This document shows, in pieces, positions 40,892-49,019 of a stretch of 64,000 nucleotides of DNA (position 1 is the first letter of the stretch; every line of letters begins with the position of its first letter). Position numbers and translations under genes: made by a program. This DNA is from Neisseriaceae bacterium (lineage in GTDB: Bacteria > Pseudomonadota > Gammaproteobacteria > Burkholderiales > Chromobacteriaceae). Below the pieces are notes generated by a model. That model did not search any database and was not told the DNA's origin. It was given only the letters and a program-made list of their open reading frames with translations. Where the stretch lies: contig JAIYAC010000016.1 of assembly GCA_027489245.1 (NCBI GenBank), positions 62,001 through 126,000 of the forward strand. Direction: 5' to 3'.

Positions 40892-43663
40892 ATGCTTTGT
40901 CTCTGTCCGATGCTGTCTGTTGCCATGAGCCCGTTCTTGCAAAAACCCTTCCGCCCGGCCCTGCTGCTGGTACTGATTTTCCTGTCCGGGGTACTGGGTA
41001 TCTGGTGGCTGGCCGCCTCTGCCGCGCACGACGTGGATGACGAGGCGCAGCGCATCAGCCAGCTGGCGCTTAGCCAGGAGCTGGCCCGCGAGCGCCGCCA
41101 GTTGGCCAATACGCTGCAGGACTACGCCAACTGGGATGAGATGGACGACAAGATCAACCGCGCCCAACCAGACCTGGCGTGGCTCACCGACAACCTTACC
41201 GCCTCGGTGTACCACAACCTGAACATACACCTGGCCTTGCTGGTGGACACCAGCGCCGGGGTGCTGCTGGCGCGGCGCGATGGCATGCTGGTCAACCCGC
41301 CAGAGCGCGCCCTGCCGCTGCCCGACCACCAATGGCTGGCCCTGCTACGCCAAACCGACCGCTACAGCCAGGCCAGGCCAGGCGCCATGCCCAGCCAGCT
41401 ACTGCGGGTTGATACCGTCAACCCGCTTACCGGCCACCCCGAGCCGCGCATCCTGATGCTATCCATCCAGCGCATCACGCCCGAGCTGAACAAAACAACC
41501 CACGGCCCGCAGCAGCGCTACCTGATTTTTGCGCGCTATCTGGACCAGCAAAACCTGCAACAGCTAAGCGCCGATTTCCTGCTGCCGCAAATGCGGCTGT
41601 ATTTCACGCCAGAAAGCCCGCCAGGCCTGTCCGCCCTGCCATTACAAGACAACAATGGCCAAACCCTGGCCTGGCTCGGGTGGCCAAGCCGGGCCCCGGG
41701 CAACAACATGCTGGAACGTATCCTGCCGCAAAGCCTGCTGCTGCTGGGCATTATCCTGCTGCTGGGCGCCGCCATCGTGCGCATGGCCGAGCGCTGGCAG
41801 CGCCACAGCCTGCGGCAGGCCGAACGCTTGCAGCAGCAAGGGCAGGCACTGCAAAACCTGGTCACCAGCCGCCGTGACGACCAGCAGGAGCTACGCGAAT
41901 ACCTGGAAGAAGTGATCCCCCTGCTCAGCCAGACGCTGAAAGTGAACCGCATCAGCGTGTGGCAGTTCAGCCCCGACGGTAAAGAGCTGCTCTGTCTGGC
42001 CAGCCTGAACGCCATCACCGGGCAGTTCAGCCATGGCGAGCAGCTGGAGCAAAGCAACCACGCCGACTATTTCCAGGCCATGCGCCAGCAGCGTTGCCTG
42101 GCCAGCCACCATGCCCAGCATGACGACCGCCTGGCCTCGCTGCGTACCTATCTGGTCGCACGCGATGTCAGTGCCATGCTGGATGCGGCTATCGTGGTAG
42201 GCGGGCTGCACCACGGCATCCTGTGTGCCGAGTCGCAAACCCCGCACCGCCAATGGCAGCAGGACGAAATCAACTTTGTCTGCTCGGCGGCCGACATTCT
42301 GGCGCTGGTGATGGAATCGCGCGCGCGCCTGCACGCCGAGGGCGAGCTGTACCGCCAGTTCTACTACGACCGCTTTACCGGTCTGCCCAACCGCAGCCGT
42401 CTGCTGATGCAGCTGGACGAGCTGATCCAGCAAAAAGAAAGCCAGAGCCCGCAAAACAGCGAGCCGCTGGGCTGCCTGATGCTGGCGGTAGAAGGGCTGA
42501 CCAATATCAACGAGCTCTACGGCCGCGATAATGGCGACCTGGTTATCCGCGAGCTGGGCAAACGGCTGGAAGGCGTCATCGGCCACGGCGAAATGGTGGC
42601 GCGCAACGCCGACAACCGCTTTGCCCTGCTCATCCTCAGCCGTGACGAAGAAAGCCTGTGCCACCGGGTAGACCACCTCAGCACCCTGCTGGCCCGCCCG
42701 CTGGATATACAGGGGCAGCAGCTTTACATCCGGCTGAGCATTGGCCTGGCGCTGTACCCACACGACACCAACGACGCCGAATCGCTGCTGGAGCACGCCG
42801 AAATGGCGCTGCAGATGTCCCGCGAAGGCCCTGGCGACTGGGTACGCTTCCACCCCGACATCAACAGCAACTGGCGCCGCCGCAACCGCCTGCAAACCGA
42901 GCTGCGCCAGGCCATTGCGCGCAATGAGCTGGTGCTGAACTACCAGCCCTATATCTCGCTGAAAAACGGCAAGGTTGCCGGTGCCGAAGCGCTGGTACGC
43001 TGGCAACACAGCGAAATGGGCCTGGTATCGCCAGCCGACTTTATCCCCATGGCCGAAGAAACCGGCACCATCCATGCCATTGGCGCCTGGGTACTGGAAG
43101 AAGGCATACGCCATGCTGCCAGCTGGCGGCTGCGCTTTCTGGAAAACTTCACCATTTCCATCAATGTGTCGCTACTGCAGCTGGAAGACCCGCACTTTGC
43201 CGAAAGCGTGACCGCCCTGCTGGCCACCCACCACATGCCTGGCGAAGCGCTGGAGCTGGAGGTTACCGAAGGCCTGGCGCTGCGTAACACCCCCGAAATC
43301 GACACCAACCTGCACAAGCTGCGCGCCCAGGGCATTGCCATCGCCATTGACGACTTTGGCACCGGCTATGCTTCGTTCAGCTACCTGCGCCGCTTCCCGG
43401 TAGAAAAACTCAAGATCGACAAACTGTTCCTGGACCGCGTGCCCGATAGCGAAGCCGGCAGCAACCTGGTGCGCATGATTGTGGCCATGGGCCACACCCT
43501 GGGCGCGTCCGTTACCGGTGAGGGCATCGAAAACATCGAGCAAGCGCGCTTTCTGGCGCAGCACGGCTGCGACTACGCCCAAGGCTACCTGATCAGCAAA
43601 CCGCTGACGGCCGGCGCGCTGGAACGCTTCCTGGTAGATGCCGAGCCGCTGCCGATACGGTAA
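40892..43663 (+). CDS. CHASE4-GAF-GGDEF-EAL membrane cyclic-di-GMP protein (likely phosphodiesterase)
   Basis: A 923-residue membrane sensor. It has an N-terminal helix (PALLLVLIFLSGVLGIWWL), a periplasmic CHASE4-like domain (DYANWDEMDDKI onward, to about residue 250), a second helix (SLLLLGIILLLGAAIV), a GAF-like region (about 330-485), a GGDEF domain and a C-terminal EAL domain. The GGDEF signature is degenerate: ARNADNRFALL instead of GGDEF, so no cyclase activity is expected. EAL is intact: GAEALVRWQH, EVTEGLAL, IDDFGTGYASFSYL, KIDKLFLDR. The product is therefore likely a c-di-GMP phosphodiesterase. The start is uncertain: ATG 40892 has AAGGGTAGGG upstream; ATG 40925 is the alternative. 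Confidence 0.88.
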   Translation: MLCLCPMLSVAMSPFLQKPFRPALLLVLIFLSGVLGIWWLAASAAHDVDDEAQRISQLALSQELARERRQLANTLQDYANWDEMDDKINRAQPDLAWLTDNLTASVYHNLNIHLALLVDTSAGVLLARRDGMLVNPPERALPLPDHQWLALLRQTDRYSQARPGAMPSQLLRVDTVNPLTGHPEPRILMLSIQRITPELNKTTHGPQQRYLIFARYLDQQNLQQLSADFLLPQMRLYFTPESPPGLSALPLQDNNGQTLAWLGWPSRAPGNNMLERILPQSLLLLGIILLLGAAIVRMAERWQRHSLRQAERLQQQGQALQNLVTSRRDDQQELREYLEEVIPLLSQTLKVNRISVWQFSPDGKELLCLASLNAITGQFSHGEQLEQSNHADYFQAMRQQRCLASHHAQHDDRLASLRTYLVARDVSAMLDAAIVVGGLHHGILCAESQTPHRQWQQDEINFVCSAADILALVMESRARLHAEGELYRQFYYDRFTGLPNRSRLLMQLDELIQQKESQSPQNSEPLGCLMLAVEGLTNINELYGRDNGDLVIRELGKRLEGVIGHGEMVARNADNRFALLILSRDEESLCHRVDHLSTLLARPLDIQGQQLYIRLSIGLALYPHDTNDAESLLEHAEMALQMSREGPGDWVRFHPDINSNWRRRNRLQTELRQAIARNELVLNYQPYISLKNGKVAGAEALVRWQHSEMGLVSPADFIPMAEETGTIHAIGAWVLEEGIRHAASWRLRFLENFTISINVSLLQLEDPHFAESVTALLATHHMPGEALELEVTEGLALRNTPEIDTNLHKLRAQGIAIAIDDFGTGYASFSYLRRFPVEKLKIDKLFLDRVPDSEAGSNLVRMIVAMGHTLGASVTGEGIENIEQARFLAQHGCDYAQGYLISKPLTAGALERFLVDAEPLPIR

Positions 43664-44025
43664 GTGCATCGCTTTTGTCATAACTCAGGCTTATTGAAAC
43701 CAAATTGCGAGCAATAGCAAACCAAACGTTGCTTGGATGTAACATGGTGCGCCGCAATATTGTCCGACAAGCAAGCACTACGCTGGCTTGGCATGCCAAC
43801 TTGATGCAAACTGGCCCCCACGTTGCACCCTGCCTCCCAAAGCATTGCGCCAGGTTTCCAGAGAAGACCGGGTGATGGAGGAGAGACGAGCTCCACAGGA
43901 GCCACAACACATACAACACAGAAAGTAGCGGATCAAGGCGGCGGTGCAACGTCCCCCACCCCGCAGTTTGCAAGCCCAGCTGTCAGCATTACCATGGCCC
44001 TCTCCACACTTTGCGGCCAACCTTC
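43664..44025. other. 362-bp intergenic region without a recognisable gene
   Basis: Between the CHASE4-EAL gene and the Rdx gene. The segment is visibly less GC-rich than its neighbours, especially 43675-43770. Possible frames on both strands have no recognisable protein pattern or ribosome-binding site. It ends with one copy of TGCGGCCAACC (44012-44022) 3 nt before the next ATG. No tRNA, terminator or transposon end was found. Confidence 0.6.
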
Positions 44026-44331
44026 ATGACACCCCCTGCCCTGCCCCGTATTGCCATTCGCTATTGCACCGGCTGCCGCTGGATGCTGCGCGCCGCCTGG
44101 ATGGCGCAAGAGCTGCTCACCACCTTTGAAAAAGACGTGGGCGAAGTAGCGCTGCAGCCCGGCAGCGGTGGCGTGTTTACCGTGCATGTGGATGGTGTAC
44201 AGATCTGGGACCGCGCCGCTGATGGCGGTTTTCCTGACATCAAGGTGCTGAAACAGCGCGTGCGCGACCGCATCGCCCCCGAGCGCCACCTGGGCCACAG
44301 CGACCACAGCACGCCCGACAGCCAGCCCTAA
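44026..44331 (+). CDS. Rdx family (SelT/SelW/SelH-like) redox protein
   Basis: A 101-residue thioredoxin-like protein of the Rdx family, in which the selenocysteine of eukaryotic SelW is replaced by cysteine. The CxxC motif is in RYCTGCRWMLRAAWMAQELLTTF, followed by GEVALQPGSGGVFTVHVDG and WDRAADGGFPDIKVLKQRVRD, all typical. A redox role is presumed; substrates are unknown. The start at 44026 comes 3 nt after a copy of the repeat, with no evident Shine-Dalgarno. dinB begins 9 nt downstream. Confidence 0.88.
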   Translation: MTPPALPRIAIRYCTGCRWMLRAAWMAQELLTTFEKDVGEVALQPGSGGVFTVHVDGVQIWDRAADGGFPDIKVLKQRVRDRIAPERHLGHSDHSTPDSQP

Positions 44332-44340
44332 GACACCCCC

Positions 44341-45423
44341 TTGAGCGCACAACGCAAGATCATCCACATCGACTGCGACTGCTTTTTTGCCGCCGTGGAA
44401 ATGCGCGACCAGCCCGCCTGGCGCGGCATCCCGCTGGCAGTGGGCGGCCAACCCGGCCAACGCGGGGTGATCGCCACCTGCAACTACGAAGCACGGCGCT
44501 TTGGCGTGCGCAGCGCCATGCCGTCGTCGCTAGCGCTGCGGCAGTGCCCGCAGCTGCTGATCGTGCCACCCGATTTTGCCCGCTACCGCGCGGCCAGCCA
44601 GGCCGTGCACGCCATCTACCAGCGTTACACCGCACTGATCGAGCCGCTCTCGCTGGACGAAGCCTATCTGGATGTGAGCGGCCAACCCCACTGCCAGGGC
44701 AGCGCCAGCCTGATGGCACAGGCCATCCGCGACGCCATCCGCAGCGAAGTCGGCATTACCGCCTCGGCCGGCATTGCTCCCAACAAGTTTCTGGCCAAGA
44801 TCGCCAGCGACTGGCGCAAGCCGGACGGGCAGTTTCTGGTGCGGCCCGATGAGGTGGCCGACTTTGTGCGCGTGCTGCCGGTAGAAAAAATCTGGGGCGT
44901 CGGTGAAGTCACCGCTACCAAGCTGCGCCAGCAAGGCTTCTACACCTGTGGCGACCTGCAACAGCTGGCGCTGGCCGACATGCTGCGCCGCTTTGGCAAA
45001 CTGGGCAAAACGCTGTACGAGCTGTCACGCGGCCAGGACAGCCGCGCAGTAGAGCCGGAGCGCGAGCGCAAATCGGTGAGCGTGGAAGAAACCTACACCC
45101 GCGACCTGCCCGACCTGGCCAGCTGCGAGGCCGAGCTACCCGGCCTGCTGGCCACGCTGGCACAGCGGCTGCAGCGCACCGGCAGCCCGCGTTTTCGCGG
45201 GCTCACCGTCAAGATCAAGTTTGCCGACTTCACCCAGACCACGGTGGAATGCGCCGGCCACAGCCTGGATGCGGCCAACTACCGCCAGCTGCTGCACACC
45301 GGCTACGCCCGTGGCGGCAAGGCGGTACGCCTGCTGGGCGTGGGGGTGCGGCTGCAAGAAGCCGACCCCGCCATGCAGCAGCTGGAGCTGCCGCTACAGC
45401 ACGGCCTGCTGCCACCGGCCTGA
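44341..45423 (+). CDS. dinB: DNA polymerase IV (DinB)
   Basis: Y-family translesion polymerase. The 360-residue protein begins after a TTG start: SAQRKIIHIDCDCFFAAVEMRD (catalytic Asp), then CNYEARRFGVRSAMPS, the second metal site SLDEAYLDVSG, ITASAGIAPNKFLAKIASDWRKPDGQ (read in parts) and the helix-hairpin-helix VEKIWGVGEVTATKL. No ATG fits upstream of the catalytic residues, so TTG is the only reasonable start. No C-terminal beta-clamp motif was clearly identified (the end reads MQQLELPLQHGLLPPA, of which QLELPL is a good candidate). No LexA box was recognised upstream. Confidence 0.95.
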   Translation: MSAQRKIIHIDCDCFFAAVEMRDQPAWRGIPLAVGGQPGQRGVIATCNYEARRFGVRSAMPSSLALRQCPQLLIVPPDFARYRAASQAVHAIYQRYTALIEPLSLDEAYLDVSGQPHCQGSASLMAQAIRDAIRSEVGITASAGIAPNKFLAKIASDWRKPDGQFLVRPDEVADFVRVLPVEKIWGVGEVTATKLRQQGFYTCGDLQQLALADMLRRFGKLGKTLYELSRGQDSRAVEPERERKSVSVEETYTRDLPDLASCEAELPGLLATLAQRLQRTGSPRFRGLTVKIKFADFTQTTVECAGHSLDAANYRQLLHTGYARGGKAVRLLGVGVRLQEADPAMQQLELPLQHGLLPPA

Positions 45424-45429
45424 GGCACC

Positions 45430-46812
45430 CTATTGCGCGTCGGCCTGCTGGCTGTCAGCCGTCACAGCAGGCGGTTTGCTGCTACCGCCCAGGCTGCCCC
45501 AGTCGATGCGGCGGGTCAGGTACATGGTAAGCGCCAGCAGGGTAAACAGGCTGAGGCTACCCATAAGCAAAGCCATGTCCTGCGACTGCAGAATCATGAA
45601 CAGCAAGCCATACAGTGCGGCCAACATGCCGGCAAACACCCCGCCGCTCTGCCAGCTGCCCAGCACGCTGCTGCCGTACGCCCCCTGCAATGCCACCGAC
45701 GCCAGCGCCGCCAGCCAGTACGCCATGGTGAAGCCCAGGTGCTCGGACAAAGATAAGGTCAACAGGAAGAACATGGCCAAACCCAGCATCACCAGCGTGT
45801 ACTGCACCGGGTGCACCGATACGCGGTTAATCACCTCCAGCAAGAACACTCCACCCATCATCAGCAACACAAACAGCTCGGCGTACTTCATGGTGCGTTC
45901 GTTCAGCACGTAGCGGTCTACCGGGTCCAGCAGGCGCAGGCCGACCCAGTTCTGCTCGCAGTCGCTTTTGCCCTGCAGGCAGGGGTTGCCACCGGTCGCC
46001 AGCTCGCTGGTTTGCCAGCGGGCACGAAAGCCCTGCGCATCCACGCGACGGCTTTGCGGTGCAAAGTTGCCGGCAAAACTGGGGTGCGGCCAGTTACCCG
46101 CCAGGTTCACCGTACTGCTATCGCCTGCGGGCTCCACCAGCAGCGCGCTGCTGCCCGCCAGCTGCAAACCCAGACGGAACGGCAGCGCCTGCCCCTGGGC
46201 TTTCAGCACATCACTGGCGGCCAGGGCCACCGCGGCGTGCACCCCACGCGGGCTATGCGCCAACCCTGCCCCGGGTACAAAAGCCAGCGCCTGGCCACCT
46301 GCCTGCCCGGCCAGCTGCTGGATGCCGCGCACATCGCTTAGCCCCAGCGCCAGATACGGTTTGCCCCAGCGCGTACTGCGGCGCTCGTTATCGTTACTGA
46401 GCGCTTCTTCATACGTGGCCAGTGCCGGTATGTGAAACTGCCCGCCCAGCTGCAGCTGGCTGCGGTAAACCGGCGCCTCGAACAGGCCACGCTTGAGCAG
46501 CTCTACAGCCAGCTTGCCCTCTACCGTGAGCTGGTTTGGGCTGATCAGCAGCTGTTTGCTTTCTTCGCTTTGCGCCCAGCGCCCGCTCTTGCCGCCCTCC
46601 GCCGGCTGCCACTTGTCTACCGTCACCGTGTAGGGCAGCACCAGATAGGGGCCGCTCAGGTTTTGCTCGCCCGCACTGAACTGCGCAATCTCGCGCTGTA
46701 CTTCCTCTGCGCGATGCTGCCGCTCGCCCAGCAGGCTGCGCACCAGGCCCAGTGCCAGCAACATCAGTAAGGCCATGGCGGCCAACACCAGCATTTTCCA
46801 TCCCATTTTCAT
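45430..46812 (-). CDS. creD: Inner membrane protein CreD
   Basis: Inner-membrane protein controlled by CreBC; in several bacteria its loss affects envelope integrity and beta-lactam response. The 460-residue product starts MKMGWKMLVLAAMALLMLLALGL with one helix, then a large periplasmic domain (SGPYLVLPYTV, ALGLSDVRGI), and a C-terminal membrane bundle (ELFVLLMMGGVFLLEVIN, VQYTLVMLGLAMFFLLTLSLSEHLGF, read in parts). ATG 46810-46812 has GGGAG 7 nt upstream. It lies 99 nt after creC, and that gap carries the four-box array. Confidence 0.93.
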   Translation of the reverse strand: MKMGWKMLVLAAMALLMLLALGLVRSLLGERQHRAEEVQREIAQFSAGEQNLSGPYLVLPYTVTVDKWQPAEGGKSGRWAQSEESKQLLISPNQLTVEGKLAVELLKRGLFEAPVYRSQLQLGGQFHIPALATYEEALSNDNERRSTRWGKPYLALGLSDVRGIQQLAGQAGGQALAFVPGAGLAHSPRGVHAAVALAASDVLKAQGQALPFRLGLQLAGSSALLVEPAGDSSTVNLAGNWPHPSFAGNFAPQSRRVDAQGFRARWQTSELATGGNPCLQGKSDCEQNWVGLRLLDPVDRYVLNERTMKYAELFVLLMMGGVFLLEVINRVSVHPVQYTLVMLGLAMFFLLTLSLSEHLGFTMAYWLAALASVALQGAYGSSVLGSWQSGGVFAGMLAALYGLLFMILQSQDMALLMGSLSLFTLLALTMYLTRRIDWGSLGGSSKPPAVTADSQQADAQ

Positions 46813-46860
46813 TGTGTGCTCCCTCAAGCAGTCAGCGTGAGGGCAGCATGCCGCCTGCAC

Positions 46861-46898
46861 ATGGAGGCAGCATGGACACAATGTGGAGGTTGTGTGGA
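46861..46898 (-). promoter_or_regulatory. Candidate CreB operator: four direct repeats with 11-bp period
   Basis: On the minus strand TCCAC (46894-46898), TCCAC (46883-46887), TCCAT (46872-46876) and TCCAT (46861-46865) repeat exactly every 11 bp. The known cre tag is TTCAC-N6-TTCAC, which has the same 11-bp period; the first two boxes differ from it by one base each. Location immediately upstream of creD, the classic CreB target, supports the assignment. Confidence 0.65.
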
Positions 46899-46911
46899 GA
46901 CGGCTGACCGC

Positions 46912-48270
46912 TCAGGCCAGCACCCGCGCCAAGGGGTTGGCCGCATCGGCCGCCGGCAGCTGCAGCGTAACGCACACGCCCGGCGGCTGGTTGGCCAGGC
47001 GGATATCACCACCGTGCAGCTGCACGATGGTGCGCGTCAGCGCCAGGCCCAGGCCGCTGCTTTTCGGCCCGTGCGGGCGCGGCAGCGAATAAAAACGCTC
47101 GAACAGCCGCGGCAGCGCGTAGTCCGGCACCGGTGGGCCGTCGTTGGCGATCTGCAGCTGCCAGCCCCCCGCTACCGGCTGTAATTGCAGGGTGATGGCG
47201 CCGTGGTCGGCGGTGAAATCAATGGCGTTCTGCAGGATATTGCGCAGTGCCTGGCGCAGCAAAAAGGCATCGCCCGCCACCGTAGCCTGCGGCAGCGTGG
47301 CCGCTGGCGTGACGCGACGCGCACCCAGCTGCAGCAGGTGGTCCACGATCTGCTGCAGCCGCACGCTTTCGCTGTCGATGTGCTGCAGGAAGCGTGCGCG
47401 ATCAGCCGGCGGCAAGTCGTCCTGCAGCAGCTCGGCCGAGGCACGCAGGCCGGCCAGCGGCGACTTCAGCTCATGGGTCAGGTCGTGTACGTAGTGCTCC
47501 ACGTAGGCCTTGCCGTCCAGCTCGCTGCGCATGCGGCCCAGCGCCTGCGCCAGCGTGTCCAGCTCGCGGTTGGCGGCAAAATGTGGCAGCGGCTCGCTAC
47601 CGCCGGCGCTCACGCTGTCGGCAAAGCGTGTCAGGCGGGTAATGCCGCGGCTAAGCCACCACGAAAACAGCGCGCCCAGCAGCAGCGCGGCCAACAGCAC
47701 CACGCCGATCAGCCGGCCCAGCTTGGCTTCGCTGCGCTCGATATGTGGCTGCATGGCCAGATTGGGCCGGCTCACGGTGAGCACGCCGATAATGCGCTGG
47801 CCGTCGCGCACCGGCGCCGCCACGTACATCACGGTCGACAAAGGGTTGGCCGCATCGGCCAGCGTGCTGCGTGCGCCGTACTGGCCGCGCAGCGTTAGCG
47901 CCACATCGCGCCAACGGCTGTAGTCCTGCCCTACCGCCTGGCCGGCAGAATCCAGCAGCACCACGCCGCGGGCGTCAGTCAGGTAGACGCGCAGCTGGGT
48001 ATGGTCCTGGCGCACGCCCCACACCTCGGCCTGCGGCTGGCGGGCAGCAAAGCGCTGCAGCGTGGCCGCCAGGCGGCCATCGTCCAGCCGGCCGGCCACC
48101 ATGTCTGGCTGCACCATCTCGGCCAGCAGGTTGGCGGTGTCCAGCAGCACGGCCTCGGCCGAGCGCCGCATCGCCGGCTTGATCTCGTCGCGTACCACGC
48201 TCACCACGTAGGCGGCCAGTAGCCCCAGCAGCAGGAAGTAACCCGCAAAAATGCGCCAGGAAAAGCGCAT
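46912..48270 (-). CDS. creC: Sensor histidine kinase CreC
   Basis: Inner-membrane histidine kinase of the CreBC system. The 452 residues have an N-terminal helix (IFAGYFLLLGLLAAYVVSVV), a periplasmic sensor, a second helix (LIGVVLLAALLLGALFSWWL), a HAMP-like linker, the H-box YVHDLTHELKSPLAGLRASAE, the N-box LRNILQNAIDF, and G-boxes SSGLGLALTRTIVQLHGG. All catalytic residues are present. Its ATG overlaps the creB stop by one base (TGATG). Confidence 0.95.
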   Translation of the reverse strand: MRFSWRIFAGYFLLLGLLAAYVVSVVRDEIKPAMRRSAEAVLLDTANLLAEMVQPDMVAGRLDDGRLAATLQRFAARQPQAEVWGVRQDHTQLRVYLTDARGVVLLDSAGQAVGQDYSRWRDVALTLRGQYGARSTLADAANPLSTVMYVAAPVRDGQRIIGVLTVSRPNLAMQPHIERSEAKLGRLIGVVLLAALLLGALFSWWLSRGITRLTRFADSVSAGGSEPLPHFAANRELDTLAQALGRMRSELDGKAYVEHYVHDLTHELKSPLAGLRASAELLQDDLPPADRARFLQHIDSESVRLQQIVDHLLQLGARRVTPAATLPQATVAGDAFLLRQALRNILQNAIDFTADHGAITLQLQPVAGGWQLQIANDGPPVPDYALPRLFERFYSLPRPHGPKSSGLGLALTRTIVQLHGGDIRLANQPPGVCVTLQLPAADAANPLARVLA

Positions 48271-48953
48271 CAGCCCGCCTCCAGCGCGTAGCCGAAGCCA
48301 CGGTGGGTCACAATCGGGTCGAGGTCGGCACGCACCTGGCGCAGCTTGGCGCGCAGGCTTTTGATGTGGCTGTCGATGGTGCGCTCGAAGCTGTCTTCGG
48401 CCGCCTCGCCCAGCGCGTCCAGCAGCTGGCTGCGGCTAAATACCTGCCCTGGCCGCGACAGCAGCAGCGCCAGCAGGCGGTATTCGGACGGTGTCAGCGC
48501 GAGCGCCTGGCCGGCAAAGCGGATGCGCCGCGCCGCGGCCTCGTGGCAAAACAGGCTGTCAGGGTTGGCCGCAGCCACGGCGGCGGGCTGGCTGCGCTTG
48601 AGGATGGCGCGCACCCGCGCCACCACCTCGCGCGGGCTGAACGGCTTCACCACGTAGTCGTCGGCGCCCAGCTCCAGCCCCAGCACGCGGTCGACTTCGT
48701 CGGCGCGGGCGGTCAGCAGCATCACCGGCAGCTCGCTGTGGCGGCGCAAACGGCCCAGCAGCGCCAGGCCGCTATCGTCTGGCAGGCCGATATCCAGGAT
48801 AAGCAGCTGCGGCGGCTCGGCCGCCAGCGCCGCTTCGGCATCGCGGGCCAGCGTGCAGTGGCGCACCTGCCAGCCCTCGCGTTGCAGCGCGAACAGCAGG
48901 GTATCGGCAATGGCCGGCTCGTCTTCGGCCAGCAGAATGCGGTAGGCAGACAT
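48270..48953 (-). CDS. creB: Response regulator CreB
   Basis: OmpR-type regulator of the CreBC two-component system. The 227-residue protein has a receiver domain (RILLAEDEPAIADTLLFAL, phospho-acceptor in LLILDIGLPDDSG, VMLLTARADEVDRVLGLELGADDYVVKPF, read in parts) and a winged-helix domain (LTPSEYRLLALLLSRPGQVFSRSQLLDAL, then FERTIDSHIKSLRAKL). ATG 48951-48953 begins the conserved N-terminus. The creA gene is not adjacent. Confidence 0.95.
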   Translation of the reverse strand: MSAYRILLAEDEPAIADTLLFALQREGWQVRHCTLARDAEAALAAEPPQLLILDIGLPDDSGLALLGRLRRHSELPVMLLTARADEVDRVLGLELGADDYVVKPFSPREVVARVRAILKRSQPAAVAAANPDSLFCHEAAARRIRFAGQALALTPSEYRLLALLLSRPGQVFSRSQLLDALGEAAEDSFERTIDSHIKSLRAKLRQVRADLDPIVTHRGFGYALEAG

Positions 48954-48977
48954 GGGGATGGCATGCAGCAAGGAAAA

Positions 48978-49003
48978 CGGCAGCTTGCCCGAGCAAACTG
49001 CCG
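48978..49003 (-). terminator. Terminator after the patatin genes, upstream of creB on the opposite side
   Basis: An 11-bp stem with one G-U pair (minus-strand CGGCAGTTTGC / GCAAGCTGCCG), 4-nt loop, followed by TTTTCCTT. It lies 17 nt beyond the stop of the first patatin gene and separates it from creBCD. Confidence 0.7.
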
Positions 49004-49019
49004 CCGTAAAGCCCGCGCC

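Noticed and set aside
43593..43973. 126-codon minus-strand frame in the spacer after the CHASE4-EAL gene
   Set aside because: Overlaps the 3' end of the EAL gene and has no family pattern or ribosome-binding site.
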